From Mycetocola tolaasinivorans (GTDB lineage: Bacteria > Actinomycetota > Actinomycetes > Actinomycetales > Microbacteriaceae): DNA of 64,000 nt. The DNA lies in contig NZ_RCUX01000010.1 in NCBI RefSeq assembly GCF_003667565.1, forward strand, positions 62,001 through 126,000. Direction: 5' to 3'. The notes beneath the pieces were generated by a model, which had not been told where the DNA came from, ran no database searches, and worked only from the letters and a program-made list of their open reading frames with translations. Shown one piece after another: positions 1 to 8,324 of this stretch (positions within the stretch are counted from its first letter, which is position 1; each line of letters starts with the position of its first letter). Both the position numbers and the translations under genes were made by a program.

Positions 1-2
1 TG

Positions 3-689
3 CCCACCGAGGGCATCGAGGCATCGCCCGGTCAGCTCGGTGTGCGGCTCTGGGGCTGCGCCGACACACTGCCCGCCGGTTCCGTGAAGGTAACCGCCTG
101 GCGCTCCACCGAGACCCCGGCTCGCACCGACTTCTCGGTCATGCCCGCCGGCGGCAACTATGCCGTCGCCCGGGTGAACCCCACGAGCACCCTCGGCACA
201 TCGCTGCGTCAGTTGCACGCGGGCGATGCTACGGTCCCGGCCGGTGCACCGGCCGGAGGCCCCCAGGCCGCGCCGATCCCGACCTCCACCGCACGGTTCT
301 CCTGGATCGTTGACGCCTCCCGAAACAGCGGTGCCCGCGCGGGTGCCGCCGCGGCCTGCACCGGGATCAACTGCGTCGCCCTGCCCTCCGCCGCTGCCCC
401 GATCAACACAGTGTTCTCCGGAAACGCCGCGGCTCCCGCGTCGGGTGCGGTCAACGCAAACTCGGCCGTGTACTTCGCCGGAAACTACTACGCTCCCGGT
501 GGCACCTGGCCGAACGGTTCGAACGGAAAGCCCGCGGCCCCCGCCGTGCGCAACACCGTGCTGAGCACCCCAGCCGCGGGTGCAAACCCGCTCGCTGACA
601 CCACCGGCAACGTTTTGCAGTGGGTGGTCCTGGAATGGACCGGCGCCACCGCTCCGTCGACCTTTGAGATTGAGGTGTTTGCCGGATGA
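3..689 (+). CDS. Partial extracellular protein of unknown function (5' end outside window)
   Basis: The reading frame is open from the first bases of the window and stops at TGA 687-689, so only the C-terminal ~228 residues are visible. The product is rich in Ala, Gly, Pro, Thr and Asn, has two Cys within ten residues near position 115 of the visible part and no membrane segment, which suits an exported or surface-exposed protein. The stop overlaps the next start as ATGA, so it is translationally coupled to the LSETG-anchored protein and probably assembles with it. I do not recognise the family. The coding frame is supported by strong third-position G/C and by the overlap. Confidence 0.6.
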   Translation, partial: PTEGIEASPGQLGVRLWGCADTLPAGSVKVTAWRSTETPARTDFSVMPAGGNYAVARVNPTSTLGTSLRQLHAGDATVPAGAPAGGPQAAPIPTSTARFSWIVDASRNSGARAGAAAACTGINCVALPSAAAPINTVFSGNAAAPASGAVNANSAVYFAGNYYAPGGTWPNGSNGKPAAPAVRNTVLSTPAAGANPLADTTGNVLQWVVLEWTGATAPSTFEIEVFAG

Positions 690-1333
690 GTCTGCGCAGG
701 ATCGTGGCGGGCGGGGCGCTCGCCCTCGCGCTGACCGTCGCCGTACCCACCGTCGCGCTGGCCAGCCCGGCCGATCGCTCGATCGAACTGACCGGAAGCG
801 GCCACGGCGAAATCGGCGACATGTTCGGTGCCCAGCTGCTGATCCCCGGTAGCCGGATCTCCGCCGACTTCAACGTGGTGCGCCGCGGTGGGGGAGTGTC
901 CTCGCTCTCGATGGAGATGCTCGCGGATCTGGACCCGAAGGGTGCGCTGGGTCAGGCGGCCCTCGTCACCGTACGGACCCCGCTGGCCGAGGAAACCTCG
1001 GTTCTCGGTGATCTTCTGCTCGCGCACTCCACGATGGATCTGGGCACCGGATCCGAGCAGGTGACCCCGGTTCACCTCGAGATCGCCCTGCCTGCGGAGT
1101 CTGGCAACGGCACCATGGCACGCACCGTGCCCTTCCGTATTCGGGTGACCGCCCAGGATCGCACCGCCACGCCGGAGGTGATTCCCGCGGGACACGGCTC
1201 GGTGGGTAACGGATCGGGCTGGCTCTCCGAGACCGGTTCGAACACCGGGGTGTGGCCCTGGATCGGCGGAATTACGCTCGTTATCGGTGCCGCGGCGCTG
1301 ATTGTGGCCCGCCGCAGACGCTCCCGCGACTAG
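686..1333 (+). CDS. Sortase-anchored surface protein with LSETG signal
   Basis: The 215-residue product has an N-terminal signal peptide (hydrophobic stretch about residues 9-25, probable cleavage after ALA near 26), a roughly 150-residue beta-rich extracellular part, and a C-terminal sorting signal: LSETG at 180-184, a hydrophobic segment and a terminal RRRR cluster. LSETG fits the LAXTG-like signals used by class E sortases of Actinobacteria, so covalent attachment to peptidoglycan is expected. ATG 686 overlaps the stop of the preceding secreted-protein gene by four bases. No sortase gene is in the window. The domain family is not recognised; the export and anchoring inference is solid. Confidence 0.75.
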   Translation: MSLRRIVAGGALALALTVAVPTVALASPADRSIELTGSGHGEIGDMFGAQLLIPGSRISADFNVVRRGGGVSSLSMEMLADLDPKGALGQAALVTVRTPLAEETSVLGDLLLAHSTMDLGTGSEQVTPVHLEIALPAESGNGTMARTVPFRIRVTAQDRTATPEVIPAGHGSVGNGSGWLSETGSNTGVWPWIGGITLVIGAAALIVARRRRSRD

Positions 1334-1458
1334 CGACTCATCCCCGATGCTCGTCTGATTCGGAGCATTCCCACGGCTTTCTGACGCATTTCGGTGCACC
1401 GGAGGGTAGGCTGGACGAACGGCGTTTTTCCCCGCCGCAGTCAGGGAGTACCAGCAGG

Positions 1459-2322
1459 ATGACCACCGAGACGATCCGCACCGCGGTCGTGATCGAAGAT
1501 GACCCCGATATTCGCGGTCTGATCACCACGATTTTGACGCAGGCTGGCTTTGCCGTTGCCACGTCGCCGAGCGGGATCGAGGGCGTGGAGCTGGTTCGTA
1601 CCCAGAAGCCCAGCATCGTCACCCTCGATATTGGTCTGCTCGATATCGACGGCCTCGAGGTCGCCCGGCGCATCCGTCTCTTCAGCGACTGCTACATCGT
1701 GATGCTCACGGCTCAGGCCGATGAGGTAGACATCCTCTTTGGTCTCGAGTCCGGTGCCGATGACTACCTCGCCAAGCCCTTCCGCCCGCGCGAACTGCGC
1801 GCCCGGATCGAGGCAATGATGCGGCGTCCGCGCGGCGGCATCGCGCCCGAGGCCCCGGCCGTTTCCGAGGCCCCACCCGCGGGTTCGGTGGCCACCCCCG
1901 CCGCGGCACCCGCCGTCGGGACACCCGCCGCCGCGGCCGGAAACGACCGCAGCTTCGTCCACAACGGGCTCGTGCTCGACCGCGATACCCGCACCGTGGA
2001 GCGTCTCGGCGAATCGATCGCCCTCACCCGCACCGAGTTTGATCTGCTCGCCTCTCTACTGGGCTCGGGCCGTCGAGTGCGGTCAAAGGCCGAACTCGTT
2101 CGCGAGCTGCGCTCCGGCGAATACTCGGTGAGTGACTACGTGAGCGAGTCCGAGGAGCGCTCGATTGAGGTGCACTTCGGAAACCTGCGCCGCAAGCTCG
2201 GCGATGACGTTCGCCGCCCGACCTGGGTCGAAACCGTGCGTGGGGTGGGCTACCGGCTCGCGCCGCTGCAGGCCGATCTCGCCACGCCGAATGAGTCGGC
2301 AGCGATTACGGGTGCTCGATAA
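1459..2322 (+). CDS. OmpR/PhoB-type response regulator
   Basis: The 287-residue protein has an N-terminal receiver domain with acidic pocket E13-D14-D15, phospho-acceptor D57, T84 and K106, then an Ala/Pro-rich linker of about 40 residues (unusually long), then an OmpR-type winged helix (residues about 170-270) ending in the GVGYRL hairpin. ATG 1459 is preceded by a GGGAG ribosome site; an in-frame upstream extension to 1252 would run through the preceding gene and is rejected. A TAGGCT -10-like hexamer lies at 1407-1412. No histidine kinase is adjacent; the neighbour on the opposite strand is an HPt-like protein, so the partner is unknown. Confidence 0.9.
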   Translation: MTTETIRTAVVIEDDPDIRGLITTILTQAGFAVATSPSGIEGVELVRTQKPSIVTLDIGLLDIDGLEVARRIRLFSDCYIVMLTAQADEVDILFGLESGADDYLAKPFRPRELRARIEAMMRRPRGGIAPEAPAVSEAPPAGSVATPAAAPAVGTPAAAAGNDRSFVHNGLVLDRDTRTVERLGESIALTRTEFDLLASLLGSGRRVRSKAELVRELRSGEYSVSDYVSESEERSIEVHFGNLRRKLGDDVRRPTWVETVRGVGYRLAPLQADLATPNESAAITGAR

Positions 2323-2372
2323 CCCGACGGGTCATCATCGCTCGGAATGTCCACCATTTTGTGGACCGAGAG

Positions 2373-2771
2373 TTAGTGCGTCGCGGCGGCGTGCGCGGCG
2401 GCCTGCTCGACCATAAAGGCCCGCAGGGCGGCGACGGTTTCGACGCCGCAGAGGCGCAGAGCGCGCAGCGGTTCGCCAATTTCGTCGGTGTGTCCGGCGG
2501 TGAGCGTGGTCTCGATCGTCGAGGCGATCTGGGTGAGGCGCTGTGCGCCCACCATGGCACTCGAGGTACGAATACTCAATATGCTGTCGCGAGCATGCAT
2601 CACATCAGCGTGTAAAAGGCTCTGTTCGAGGGCCGCAAGGCGCTCGGCCCAGCGGTCGCAGAACGACTGCAGGAAGAGCCGGCAGGCGGCGCGATCCCCG
2701 TTGAGGGCATCGCACAGGCGGCGAATCTCGGCATGCTCCAGGAGCGGGCGTTCTTCTGGGCTTATGCTCAT
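2373..2771 (-). CDS. HPt-domain-like protein lacking the phosphorylatable histidine
   Basis: This is a 132-residue all-helical protein. Residues 64-76 match the HPt core (normally H-x-L-K-x-S-S followed by G-A a few residues on), with R68, S70, S71, G75 and A76 in register, but Leu65 occupies the histidine position. The codon reads TTG on the minus strand. Domain length and the following amphipathic helix fit HPt proteins. ATG 2769-2771 follows an AAAGGAGCG ribosome site. It lies tail-to-tail with the response regulator gene, 50 bp away. If correctly placed it cannot carry phosphate and may instead bind receivers as an adaptor or inhibitor. The HPt assignment is an inference from the motif. 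Confidence 0.6.
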   Translation of the reverse strand: MSISPEERPLLEHAEIRRLCDALNGDRAACRLFLQSFCDRWAERLAALEQSLLHADVMHARDSILSIRTSSAMVGAQRLTQIASTIETTLTAGHTDEIGEPLRALRLCGVETVAALRAFMVEQAAAHAAATH

Positions 2772-2971
2772 GACGCTCCTTTCCTGCGATGCTGACCCTC
2801 GTGATAGGGGTGGTGACTCTTATAATGGTCGCGTCTTGTACTCAAGATTGAGCGCTCGCCAACCTCAAGACTGCCGCAGGTTTCGAGGAAATGGGCGTCA
2901 TCCGCGTGTCCGATAGCATGTGGACATGGCACTGCGACCCCCGGCGATCCGGGTATCCCTGGAGGTAAGCG

Positions 2972-4087
2972 ATGAGTGATTCTCGATTCTGGGTGGGTTC
3001 CTATACCGCCGACGCGCAGGCACCCGGGGTGGGGATCACCGCCCTCGGCTCTCGCCCGGATGGCTCGCTGGCCGGAGCGGGGGAAACCCCGGCCGATTCG
3101 CCCTCGTTCCTCACCGCACACCCCACCCTCCCGGTGATCTACGCCGCCCTCGAGCACTCCGGCCTCGTGCAGGCGTATCACGCGCGAGCACGGGCGGTGC
3201 GCTTTGGTCCGGCCCGCGCCTCCGCGGCATCCGTCTGCCACCTCACCGTGACCGCCGATGGCGCGCTCCTCGTGGCCACCGGATATGGGGACGGACGCGT
3301 GCTCGCCTACCCCCTGGGTCCGGATGGCGCGATCCTCGCCGATGCGGCCGAACCGCCCGCATCGATCGACCCGCACCGCAGCCCCTTCACCGGTGGCGAA
3401 CTGACCGGTGGCCCCGGCCCGAGCTCGTTTACCGACCTGAGCCTCGCCTCGCACGTGGCCGAGGCCGCGCCGGCGCGTGACTCCCACGCGCACGCGAGCG
3501 TCGAGCTGCCGGACGGCCGCATCCTCACCACCGATCTCGGCCACGACGCCCTGCGATTCTGGCGGCGTACCGGATCCGGCCTCGCGCTCGATCGCACCCT
3601 CGCGCTGCCCCTCGGCGTGGGCCCACGCCACCTCATCACCCACCCCAGCGGGCACGTGCACGTCGTCACCGAGCGCAGCATCGAGATCTTCACCCTCGCC
3701 CCGGCCGATGCCGGAAACTGGCGGGTCGTGGCGGCCGCGCCGGCCACGGCCGACGGTGCCGAGGAGCGCGATGCCGCCGCGGAAATCTCGCGCAGCGCCG
3801 CGGGCGATCGACTCTACGTGGGCGTGCGCGGAAGCGACCGCATCGTCACCCTCGATGTTTCGGGAAACGGGCAGACCCTGCGCCCCATCGCCGACACCGA
3901 GAGCGGCGGACGCTGGCCGCGCCACCACCTCCTCGCCGGCGACCTGCTGCACGTCGCCCATGAGCACTCGCACGCGATCACGACGCTGCGGCTGGATGCG
4001 CGCGGGGTGCCCGGCCGGCCAATCGGGATCGCCGAGATCGGGGCACCGACCTGCATTCTTGCCGATCCGGTTGCGACACCGGTGTAA
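2972..4087 (+). CDS. Lactonase-family seven-bladed beta-propeller (6-phosphogluconolactonase-like)
   Basis: The 371-residue product begins with the typical WVGSYT strand and carries the spaced motifs of the lactonase family (PF10282): HPTLPVIYA, HLTVTADGALLV, SHAHASVELPDGR, GPRHLITHPSG and a late PRHH segment. Family members hydrolyse 6-phosphogluconolactone (Pgl of the YbhE type) or other sugar lactones, normally in the cytosol; no signal peptide is seen. Length matches the family. ATG 2972 has a GGAGGTAAG ribosome site. It is monocistronic, with a short hairpin after the stop. The exact substrate cannot be told from sequence. Confidence 0.85.
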   Translation: MSDSRFWVGSYTADAQAPGVGITALGSRPDGSLAGAGETPADSPSFLTAHPTLPVIYAALEHSGLVQAYHARARAVRFGPARASAASVCHLTVTADGALLVATGYGDGRVLAYPLGPDGAILADAAEPPASIDPHRSPFTGGELTGGPGPSSFTDLSLASHVAEAAPARDSHAHASVELPDGRILTTDLGHDALRFWRRTGSGLALDRTLALPLGVGPRHLITHPSGHVHVVTERSIEIFTLAPADAGNWRVVAAAPATADGAEERDAAAEISRSAAGDRLYVGVRGSDRIVTLDVSGNGQTLRPIADTESGGRWPRHHLLAGDLLHVAHEHSHAITTLRLDARGVPGRPIGIAEIGAPTCILADPVATPV

Positions 4088-4112
4088 CCGGCCGCCCACA
4101 TCACCAAACGTT

Positions 4113-4129
4113 GCCGACACCCTGTCGGC
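4113..4129 (+). terminator. Short hairpin after the lactonase gene
   Basis: A perfect 7-bp stem (GCCGACA / TGTCGGC) with a 3-base CCC loop lies 26 bp past the lactonase stop, and a TCATTTT stretch follows about eight bases later. It may act as a weak intrinsic terminator; the T-run is displaced, so confidence is moderate. Confidence 0.4.
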
Positions 4130-4146
4130 GTGCGGTCATTTTGGCC

Positions 4147-4158
4147 TACAATCATGAG
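4147..4158 (+). promoter_or_regulatory. -10 hexamer TACAAT six bases before ATG (leaderless promoter)
   Basis: TACAAT at 4147-4152 is followed by exactly six bases and then ATG 4159, with no Shine-Dalgarno sequence. Transcription would start at or next to the A of the ATG. The same geometry recurs at eleven other starts in the window. Confidence 0.55.
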
Positions 4159-4794
4159 ATGACCGCACGGATTCCCTCCCCCGAACCGCTCATTGGCCGC
4201 TTTATCCGCCTGGACGCCATGGTGGATGCCGATCTCCCGGCGCTGTGGACCGCCATCGGCCGCCCCCAGGTGTTTGCCGACGGTTATGGCGGCGGGCTGG
4301 CCGCGCTGCCGAAGGACCTCGCCGGTTTCACGAAGTTTGCCGCGCGCTACTACAGCCGCACCCGTAAAAATGTCTACACCGTGCGCCTCGTCGGAGGTGA
4401 CGCCGACGGCACCATCGTGGGCACCACCACCCTCGGCGACTTCGACCTCCCCCGCGAGGCCGCACACATCGGCTGGACCGCGTATGACCCCGCCGTGTGG
4501 GGCACCGCCGTCAATGCCGAGGCGAAACTGCTGCTGCTGAATCTCGCCTTTACGAGCGGATTCGGACGCGTGCGCATCCAGGCCGATGCCCTGAACGATC
4601 ACTCCCGGGCGGCCATCCTGAAGCTCGGCGCGAAGTTTGAGGGCCTGCTGCGCCGCGATCAGCGTCGCGCGGACGGCACCTGGCGCACGACCGCGGTGTA
4701 CTCCGTCATCGTGGACGAGTGGCCCGAGGTTCGCCACGGCCTGGAATCACGCCTCGCGCGCTGGACCAGACCGGTGGATCTGCGCGCCGCATAG
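4159..4794 (+). CDS. GNAT-family N-acetyltransferase (RimJ/RimL type)
   Basis: The 211-residue protein has the RimJ/RimL arrangement: an N-terminal strand with LIGRFIRLDAM, a central strand TIVGTTTLGDF, the AAHIGWTAYDPAVWG segment preceding the acetyl-CoA loop, and a C-terminal NDHSRAAILKLGAKFEG helix. Such enzymes transfer acetyl from acetyl-CoA to protein N-termini, polyamines or small amines; the substrate is not predictable. The start at 4159 is chosen because a -10 hexamer lies six bases upstream; an extension to 4111 would run through that promoter. It is monocistronic. Confidence 0.85.
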   Translation: MTARIPSPEPLIGRFIRLDAMVDADLPALWTAIGRPQVFADGYGGGLAALPKDLAGFTKFAARYYSRTRKNVYTVRLVGGDADGTIVGTTTLGDFDLPREAAHIGWTAYDPAVWGTAVNAEAKLLLLNLAFTSGFGRVRIQADALNDHSRAAILKLGAKFEGLLRRDQRRADGTWRTTAVYSVIVDEWPEVRHGLESRLARWTRPVDLRAA

Positions 4795-4911
4795 CGCCCA
4801 CTACTGCGGGCGCTGCCTGTCCTACGGACTACCCGCGGATACCTCTGCCGGATGAGCCGGTTCCCCCGGGCGGCCGATGCCGGCGTGCGGGCACGGGCGG
4901 AGGATGGAAAC

Positions 4912-5700
4912 ATGAACTCTTCCACCTCCGTGCCCGCGCGCACCGTGCTGACCGCCGCCAACCTGGTCAAGGTATACGGCGGAAAAACCCGAGCCCTCGC
5001 CGGCGTCGACCTGGCGCTGCAGTCCGGCGAATCCGTCGCCATCATGGGGGCCTCGGGTTCCGGAAAGACCACCCTCCTCCATGCCCTCGCCGGGATCATC
5101 GTGCCCGATGGGGGCCGCGTGAGCTTCGCCGGGCCCGTCGGCCCGGTCGAGGTCAGTGCGCTCAACGAGCGCGATCGCGCCCGGCTGCGCCGCGAATCCT
5201 TCGGATTCGTCTTCCAGCAGGGGCTGCTGGTGCCGGAGCTCACCGCCCTCGAAAACGTGGCCCTGCCGATGATGCTCGCGGGCTATCCGCGCCCGGAAAG
5301 CGAGGCCCACGCCCGGCGCTGGCTCGATGCCCTCGGGCTGCCCGGCCTCGGCGATCGCCGCATCGGCGAGCTCTCCGGCGGGCAGGCCCAGCGCGTCGCG
5401 ATCGCCCGCGCCCAGGTCACCGGGGCGAGCATCATCTTCGCTGATGAGCCCACCGGGGCCCTCGACTCACAGACCTCCGCCGACGTGATGGACGCCCTCC
5501 TGCACTCCACGGTTGGCCAGGGGCACACGCTCGTGGTGGTCACCCACGATCGCGAGGTTGCGGCCCGCTGCGACCGCACCATTCACCTGCGTGACGGCCG
5601 CGTGCACACCGCCAGCGGCGAGCCCGTGCCGGCCGCGGCCGCTCCCGGGTTCGAATTCGTGGGCGAGGGCTGGGATCGCTCGGCGGAGACGAACCGATGA
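4912..5700 (+). CDS. ABC transporter ATP-binding protein (LolD/MacB-type)
   Basis: The 262-residue nucleotide-binding protein has Walker A GASGSGKT (46-53), Q-loop in FVFQQG, signature LSGGQ (154-158), Walker B IIFADEP (D178, catalytic E179) and H-loop VVTHD. The class is the MacB/LolD/FtsE group, which drives FtsX-like permeases by mechanotransmission rather than classical transport. ATG 4912 follows a GGAGGA ribosome site; the in-frame ATG at 4852 lacks one. The stop overlaps the permease start (ATGA), so the two form an exporter operon. Confidence 0.9.
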   Translation: MNSSTSVPARTVLTAANLVKVYGGKTRALAGVDLALQSGESVAIMGASGSGKTTLLHALAGIIVPDGGRVSFAGPVGPVEVSALNERDRARLRRESFGFVFQQGLLVPELTALENVALPMMLAGYPRPESEAHARRWLDALGLPGLGDRRIGELSGGQAQRVAIARAQVTGASIIFADEPTGALDSQTSADVMDALLHSTVGQGHTLVVVTHDREVAARCDRTIHLRDGRVHTASGEPVPAAAAPGFEFVGEGWDRSAETNR

Positions 5701-7094
5701 GCGCCCCCACCACGCTGCCCACCGCCTTCCCGGCACCGCCGGCCGCACCCCGGCGGCGGCACGTCCCGATTCGTCGCCTCACCTGGATGCTCGCACGCCC
5801 CGGCACGCAGAGCCCCGCGACACTCGTGCTCCCCGCGGTGGCATTCGGCGTCACCAGTGCGCTCATCATCACCGTCATCGGCGGTACCTCGATGTTCTGG
5901 CGCATCCCCGGGCAGGACGGCGGAATCTACCGTGTTCTGAGCGTGCTCGCCCTGGCCCTCCTCCTCGTGCCCCTGCTGGGCCTCGGTGCCGCAGCCGCGC
6001 GGCTATCGGCCCGACGTCGCGATGACCGCCTCGCCTCGCTGCGGCTGCTCGGTGCGACCGGGGCCGACGTGATCCGCATCACCGTGCTCGAATCCACCGT
6101 GGTGGCCCTCGTGGGTGCCGTCGGCGGCGCGCTCCTCTCGCTCGCGATCAGCCCGCTGGTGGGCCTCATTCCGTTCCTCGGCGGGCCAATTGGGGCGGCC
6201 GAACTGTGGATCGGCATCTGGCCGATGCTCGGCGTGATCGCCGCCGTCACCGCGCTGGCTACGGTCAGCTCGGTGGTTGGTCTTCGCCGCGTCGTGATCT
6301 CCCCGCTGGGTGTGCGCACCCGGCAGCGTAAGGCGTTTCCGCACTGGGCACGCCCGCTGATCGCGCTGGCCGTGATCGCCATGCTCGGCACCGCGCTGCA
6401 GGGTATTGGCGCGCTGCAGAGCGAGCTCGGTCTGGTGCTCGCGATCGGCGGTGCCTTCGCCGTAGGGCTGGCCGTGCTGGGCCTCCTCGGGCCGTGGCTG
6501 ATCGCCGTGTGGGCGCGCCTCCAGGTGCGCCGAGCTCGGACGGTCCCGCGGCTGCTGGCCGCCCGCGCCGTACTGGATGACTCCGGTGCCGTCTGGCGTC
6601 AGGTGGGAGGCGTGGCCATGACCTCGTTCGTGGCCGTGGTTGCCGGCAGCGGAATTGGGCTCCTCCTCGCCATCGACACCTCGCAGTCCGATGACCTTGG
6701 CACCCTGCCCGGCGATATCTTCACCGGCATCGTGGTCACCCTGATCGCCTCGTTCCTCATGGTCGCCGTGTCCGTGGGCGTCAACCAGGCAGCCGCCGTG
6801 CTCGATCGACGAGACATCACCGTCAGCCTCGACCGCCTCGGTATGCCGCGCGAAATGATCGAGGCCGCCCGCGCCCGACAGGCGATCGCGCCGGTGCTGC
6901 TCGTTGCCGTGACCGCCGCGATCATCGGTGGGGTGCTCGTCCTCCCGCTCGCGGGAATGACGCTCCTGCTGAGCCCCAGCACCCTGCTCGTGGTCTTTGG
7001 CAGCATCGCCCTGGGCATCGGCCTGGTGTGGCTCGCGGTGCGGGCCACCACCCCCGTTCAGCGCGCCGTCCTGGCACATCCCGAACGCGCGTAG
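5697..7094 (+). CDS. FtsX-like ABC permease
   Basis: The 465-residue membrane protein is coupled to the preceding ATPase by an ATGA overlap. It shows the FtsX signature region SLRLLGATGADVIRITVLES (about residues 116-136) after a first pair of membrane segments, then further hydrophobic segments in each half, with two FtsX-like modules about 230 residues apart. The large extracytoplasmic domain of MacB is absent, resembling Gram-positive peptide-antibiotic resistance or lipoprotein-release transporters. A duplicated FtsX fold in one chain explains why no second permease gene is present. The substrate is unknown; no two-component system adjoins the operon. Confidence 0.85.
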   Translation: MSAPTTLPTAFPAPPAAPRRRHVPIRRLTWMLARPGTQSPATLVLPAVAFGVTSALIITVIGGTSMFWRIPGQDGGIYRVLSVLALALLLVPLLGLGAAAARLSARRRDDRLASLRLLGATGADVIRITVLESTVVALVGAVGGALLSLAISPLVGLIPFLGGPIGAAELWIGIWPMLGVIAAVTALATVSSVVGLRRVVISPLGVRTRQRKAFPHWARPLIALAVIAMLGTALQGIGALQSELGLVLAIGGAFAVGLAVLGLLGPWLIAVWARLQVRRARTVPRLLAARAVLDDSGAVWRQVGGVAMTSFVAVVAGSGIGLLLAIDTSQSDDLGTLPGDIFTGIVVTLIASFLMVAVSVGVNQAAAVLDRRDITVSLDRLGMPREMIEAARARQAIAPVLLVAVTAAIIGGVLVLPLAGMTLLLSPSTLLVVFGSIALGIGLVWLAVRATTPVQRAVLAHPERA

Positions 7095-7176
7095 CCGCCG
7101 TCATTGCGGCCTCGCGCCCGGTCCCGGCACGAGCCGCGGATCGGGCGCGGGCCGTGCGGATGTCCGCGCGGGGCAG

Positions 7177-7188
7177 TAGATTATATGC
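7177..7188 (+). promoter_or_regulatory. -10 hexamer TAGATT six bases before ATG (leaderless promoter)
   Basis: TAGATT at 7177-7182 plus six bases leads straight into ATG 7189. No ribosome-binding sequence precedes the start, so a leaderless chorismate mutase mRNA is likely. Confidence 0.5.
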
Positions 7189-7491
7189 ATGGCCGAATTG
7201 ACCCCTCAGGAACAGCTCAACCGTCTACGCAGCAGCATCGACAACATCGATTCGGCGCTCATCCACATGCTTGCCGAGCGCTTCCGCTGCACCCAGGCCG
7301 TGGGTGAACTCAAGGCCGAGCACCAGATGCCCGCCTCTGACCCGGACCGCGAAAAGCGCCAGGTCGCCCGCCTGCGTGCCCTCGCGGAAGACGCTCAGCT
7401 CGATCCGGCATTCGCCGAAAAGTGGTTCAACTTCGTGGTGGCCGAGGTTATCCAGCACCACGTGACCCTGGCCGAGGCACGCGAGGCCTAG
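7189..7491 (+). CDS. Chorismate mutase, AroQ class
   Basis: The 100-residue all-alpha protein has the AroQ pattern: LRSSIDNIDSALIHMLAERF in helix 1 (with the conserved Arg and the ID..D repeat), AVGELKAEH (catalytic-pocket Lys), DPDREKRQV and a closing helix ending EVIQHH. It converts chorismate to prephenate, the first step toward Phe and Tyr. Length is typical of actinobacterial stand-alone enzymes and no signal peptide is present, so it is the cytosolic form. The start is set by the leaderless promoter immediately upstream. The pentapeptide gene starts four bases after its stop, suggesting one transcript. Confidence 0.88.
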   Translation: MAELTPQEQLNRLRSSIDNIDSALIHMLAERFRCTQAVGELKAEHQMPASDPDREKRQVARLRALAEDAQLDPAFAEKWFNFVVAEVIQHHVTLAEAREA

Positions 7492-7494
7492 GCC

Positions 7495-8157
7495 ATGGCT
7501 CGGCCCGGTGCGGTACGTGCACCCCTGTTTGACCCGCCGCCGCTCGAACACCTCGAGGTCGGCCTCGAGTCCGAGCTGCGCGCGGGGGAGCGGCTCGACT
7601 CCCTGCGCTTCACTGGCGTCGACGTCTCCGAGCAAAACCTCGTGGGCCTCGACCTCACCGAGTGCGAGTTCCTCGGCGGCGAGTTCGACGGCACCGACCT
7701 GCGCGGCCTGCGCGCCATCGACACCCGATTCGACCGAATCAACGCCCCGGTACTGAAGATTCCACGTTCCACCCTGCGCGAGGTTCGGATCGAATCCTCC
7801 CGCTTCGGCTCCGCCGAGGCCTATGACGCGGGCTGGGAGTCGGTACACCTGATTGGGTGCAAGATCGGGTACCTCAACCTGCGCGGATCCACCCTCACCA
7901 GCCTCCAATTCACCGACTGCACGATCGACGAGCTCGATCTGGGCGGGGCCACCGTTACGCGGCTCGCCTTCCCGGGCACAACCGTGCAGACGCTGGATCT
8001 CACCGCGGCGCGGCTGACCGACGCCGACCTGCGCGGGCTCGAGCCGCGCGTGCTGAACGGCATCGAGTCCCTCGCCGGGGCGACGATGACGGAGGAACAA
8101 TTCTCCTGGCTCGCCCCCCTCCTCGCCACCCACCTCGGCGTAAACCTCACCGCCTAG
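7495..8157 (+). CDS. Pentapeptide-repeat protein
   Basis: The 220-residue protein is built of degenerate five-residue repeats of the A(D/N)LXX type, clearest in NLVGLDLTECEFLGGEFDGTDLRGLRAIDTRFDRI (about residues 43-80) and LNLRGSTLTSLQFTDCTIDELDL (about 125-148), predicting a right-handed quadrilateral beta-helix. Some such proteins (MfpA, Qnr) mimic DNA and protect gyrase; most have no known role. ATG 7495 sits four bases after the chorismate mutase stop and is probably translated by re-initiation. The last codons (GVNLTA, stop) are echoed in the repeat array that follows. Confidence 0.8.
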   Translation: MARPGAVRAPLFDPPPLEHLEVGLESELRAGERLDSLRFTGVDVSEQNLVGLDLTECEFLGGEFDGTDLRGLRAIDTRFDRINAPVLKIPRSTLREVRIESSRFGSAEAYDAGWESVHLIGCKIGYLNLRGSTLTSLQFTDCTIDELDLGGATVTRLAFPGTTVQTLDLTAARLTDADLRGLEPRVLNGIESLAGATMTEEQFSWLAPLLATHLGVNLTA

Positions 8158-8312
8158 CCCGAGCAACACAGCGTCTCCGGTGTTCGGCTCGCTCCGTGCG
8201 GCGTACCTGGGCGTGAATCTCACCGCCTAGCCCGAGCAACACAGCGTCTCCGGTGTTCGGCTCGCTCCGTGCGGCGTACCTGGGCGTGAATCTCACCGCC
8301 TAGCCCGAGCAA
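8148..8312 (+). repeat. 73-bp tandem repeat carrying the 3' end of a pentapeptide-like gene
   Basis: Two identical 73-bp units (8148-8220, 8221-8293) and a 19-bp start of a third (8294-8312) follow directly on the 3' end of the pentapeptide gene. Each unit contains an inverted repeat (CGAGC-AACAC pairing with GTGTT and GCTCG; 8160-8191 and 8233-8264) that could form a hairpin and act as terminator for the + strand gene or its convergent neighbour. The unit ends with codons for YLGVNLTA, matching the real C-terminus HLGVNLTA but with several synonymous differences, so the unit looks like the remnant of a diverged paralogue tail. Confidence 0.9.
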
Positions 8313-8324
8313 TGCAGCCAGCAG

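Noticed and set aside
8148-8312. Tandem repeat as a CRISPR array
   Set aside because: Only two full units, directly abutting, no spacers and no cas genes.
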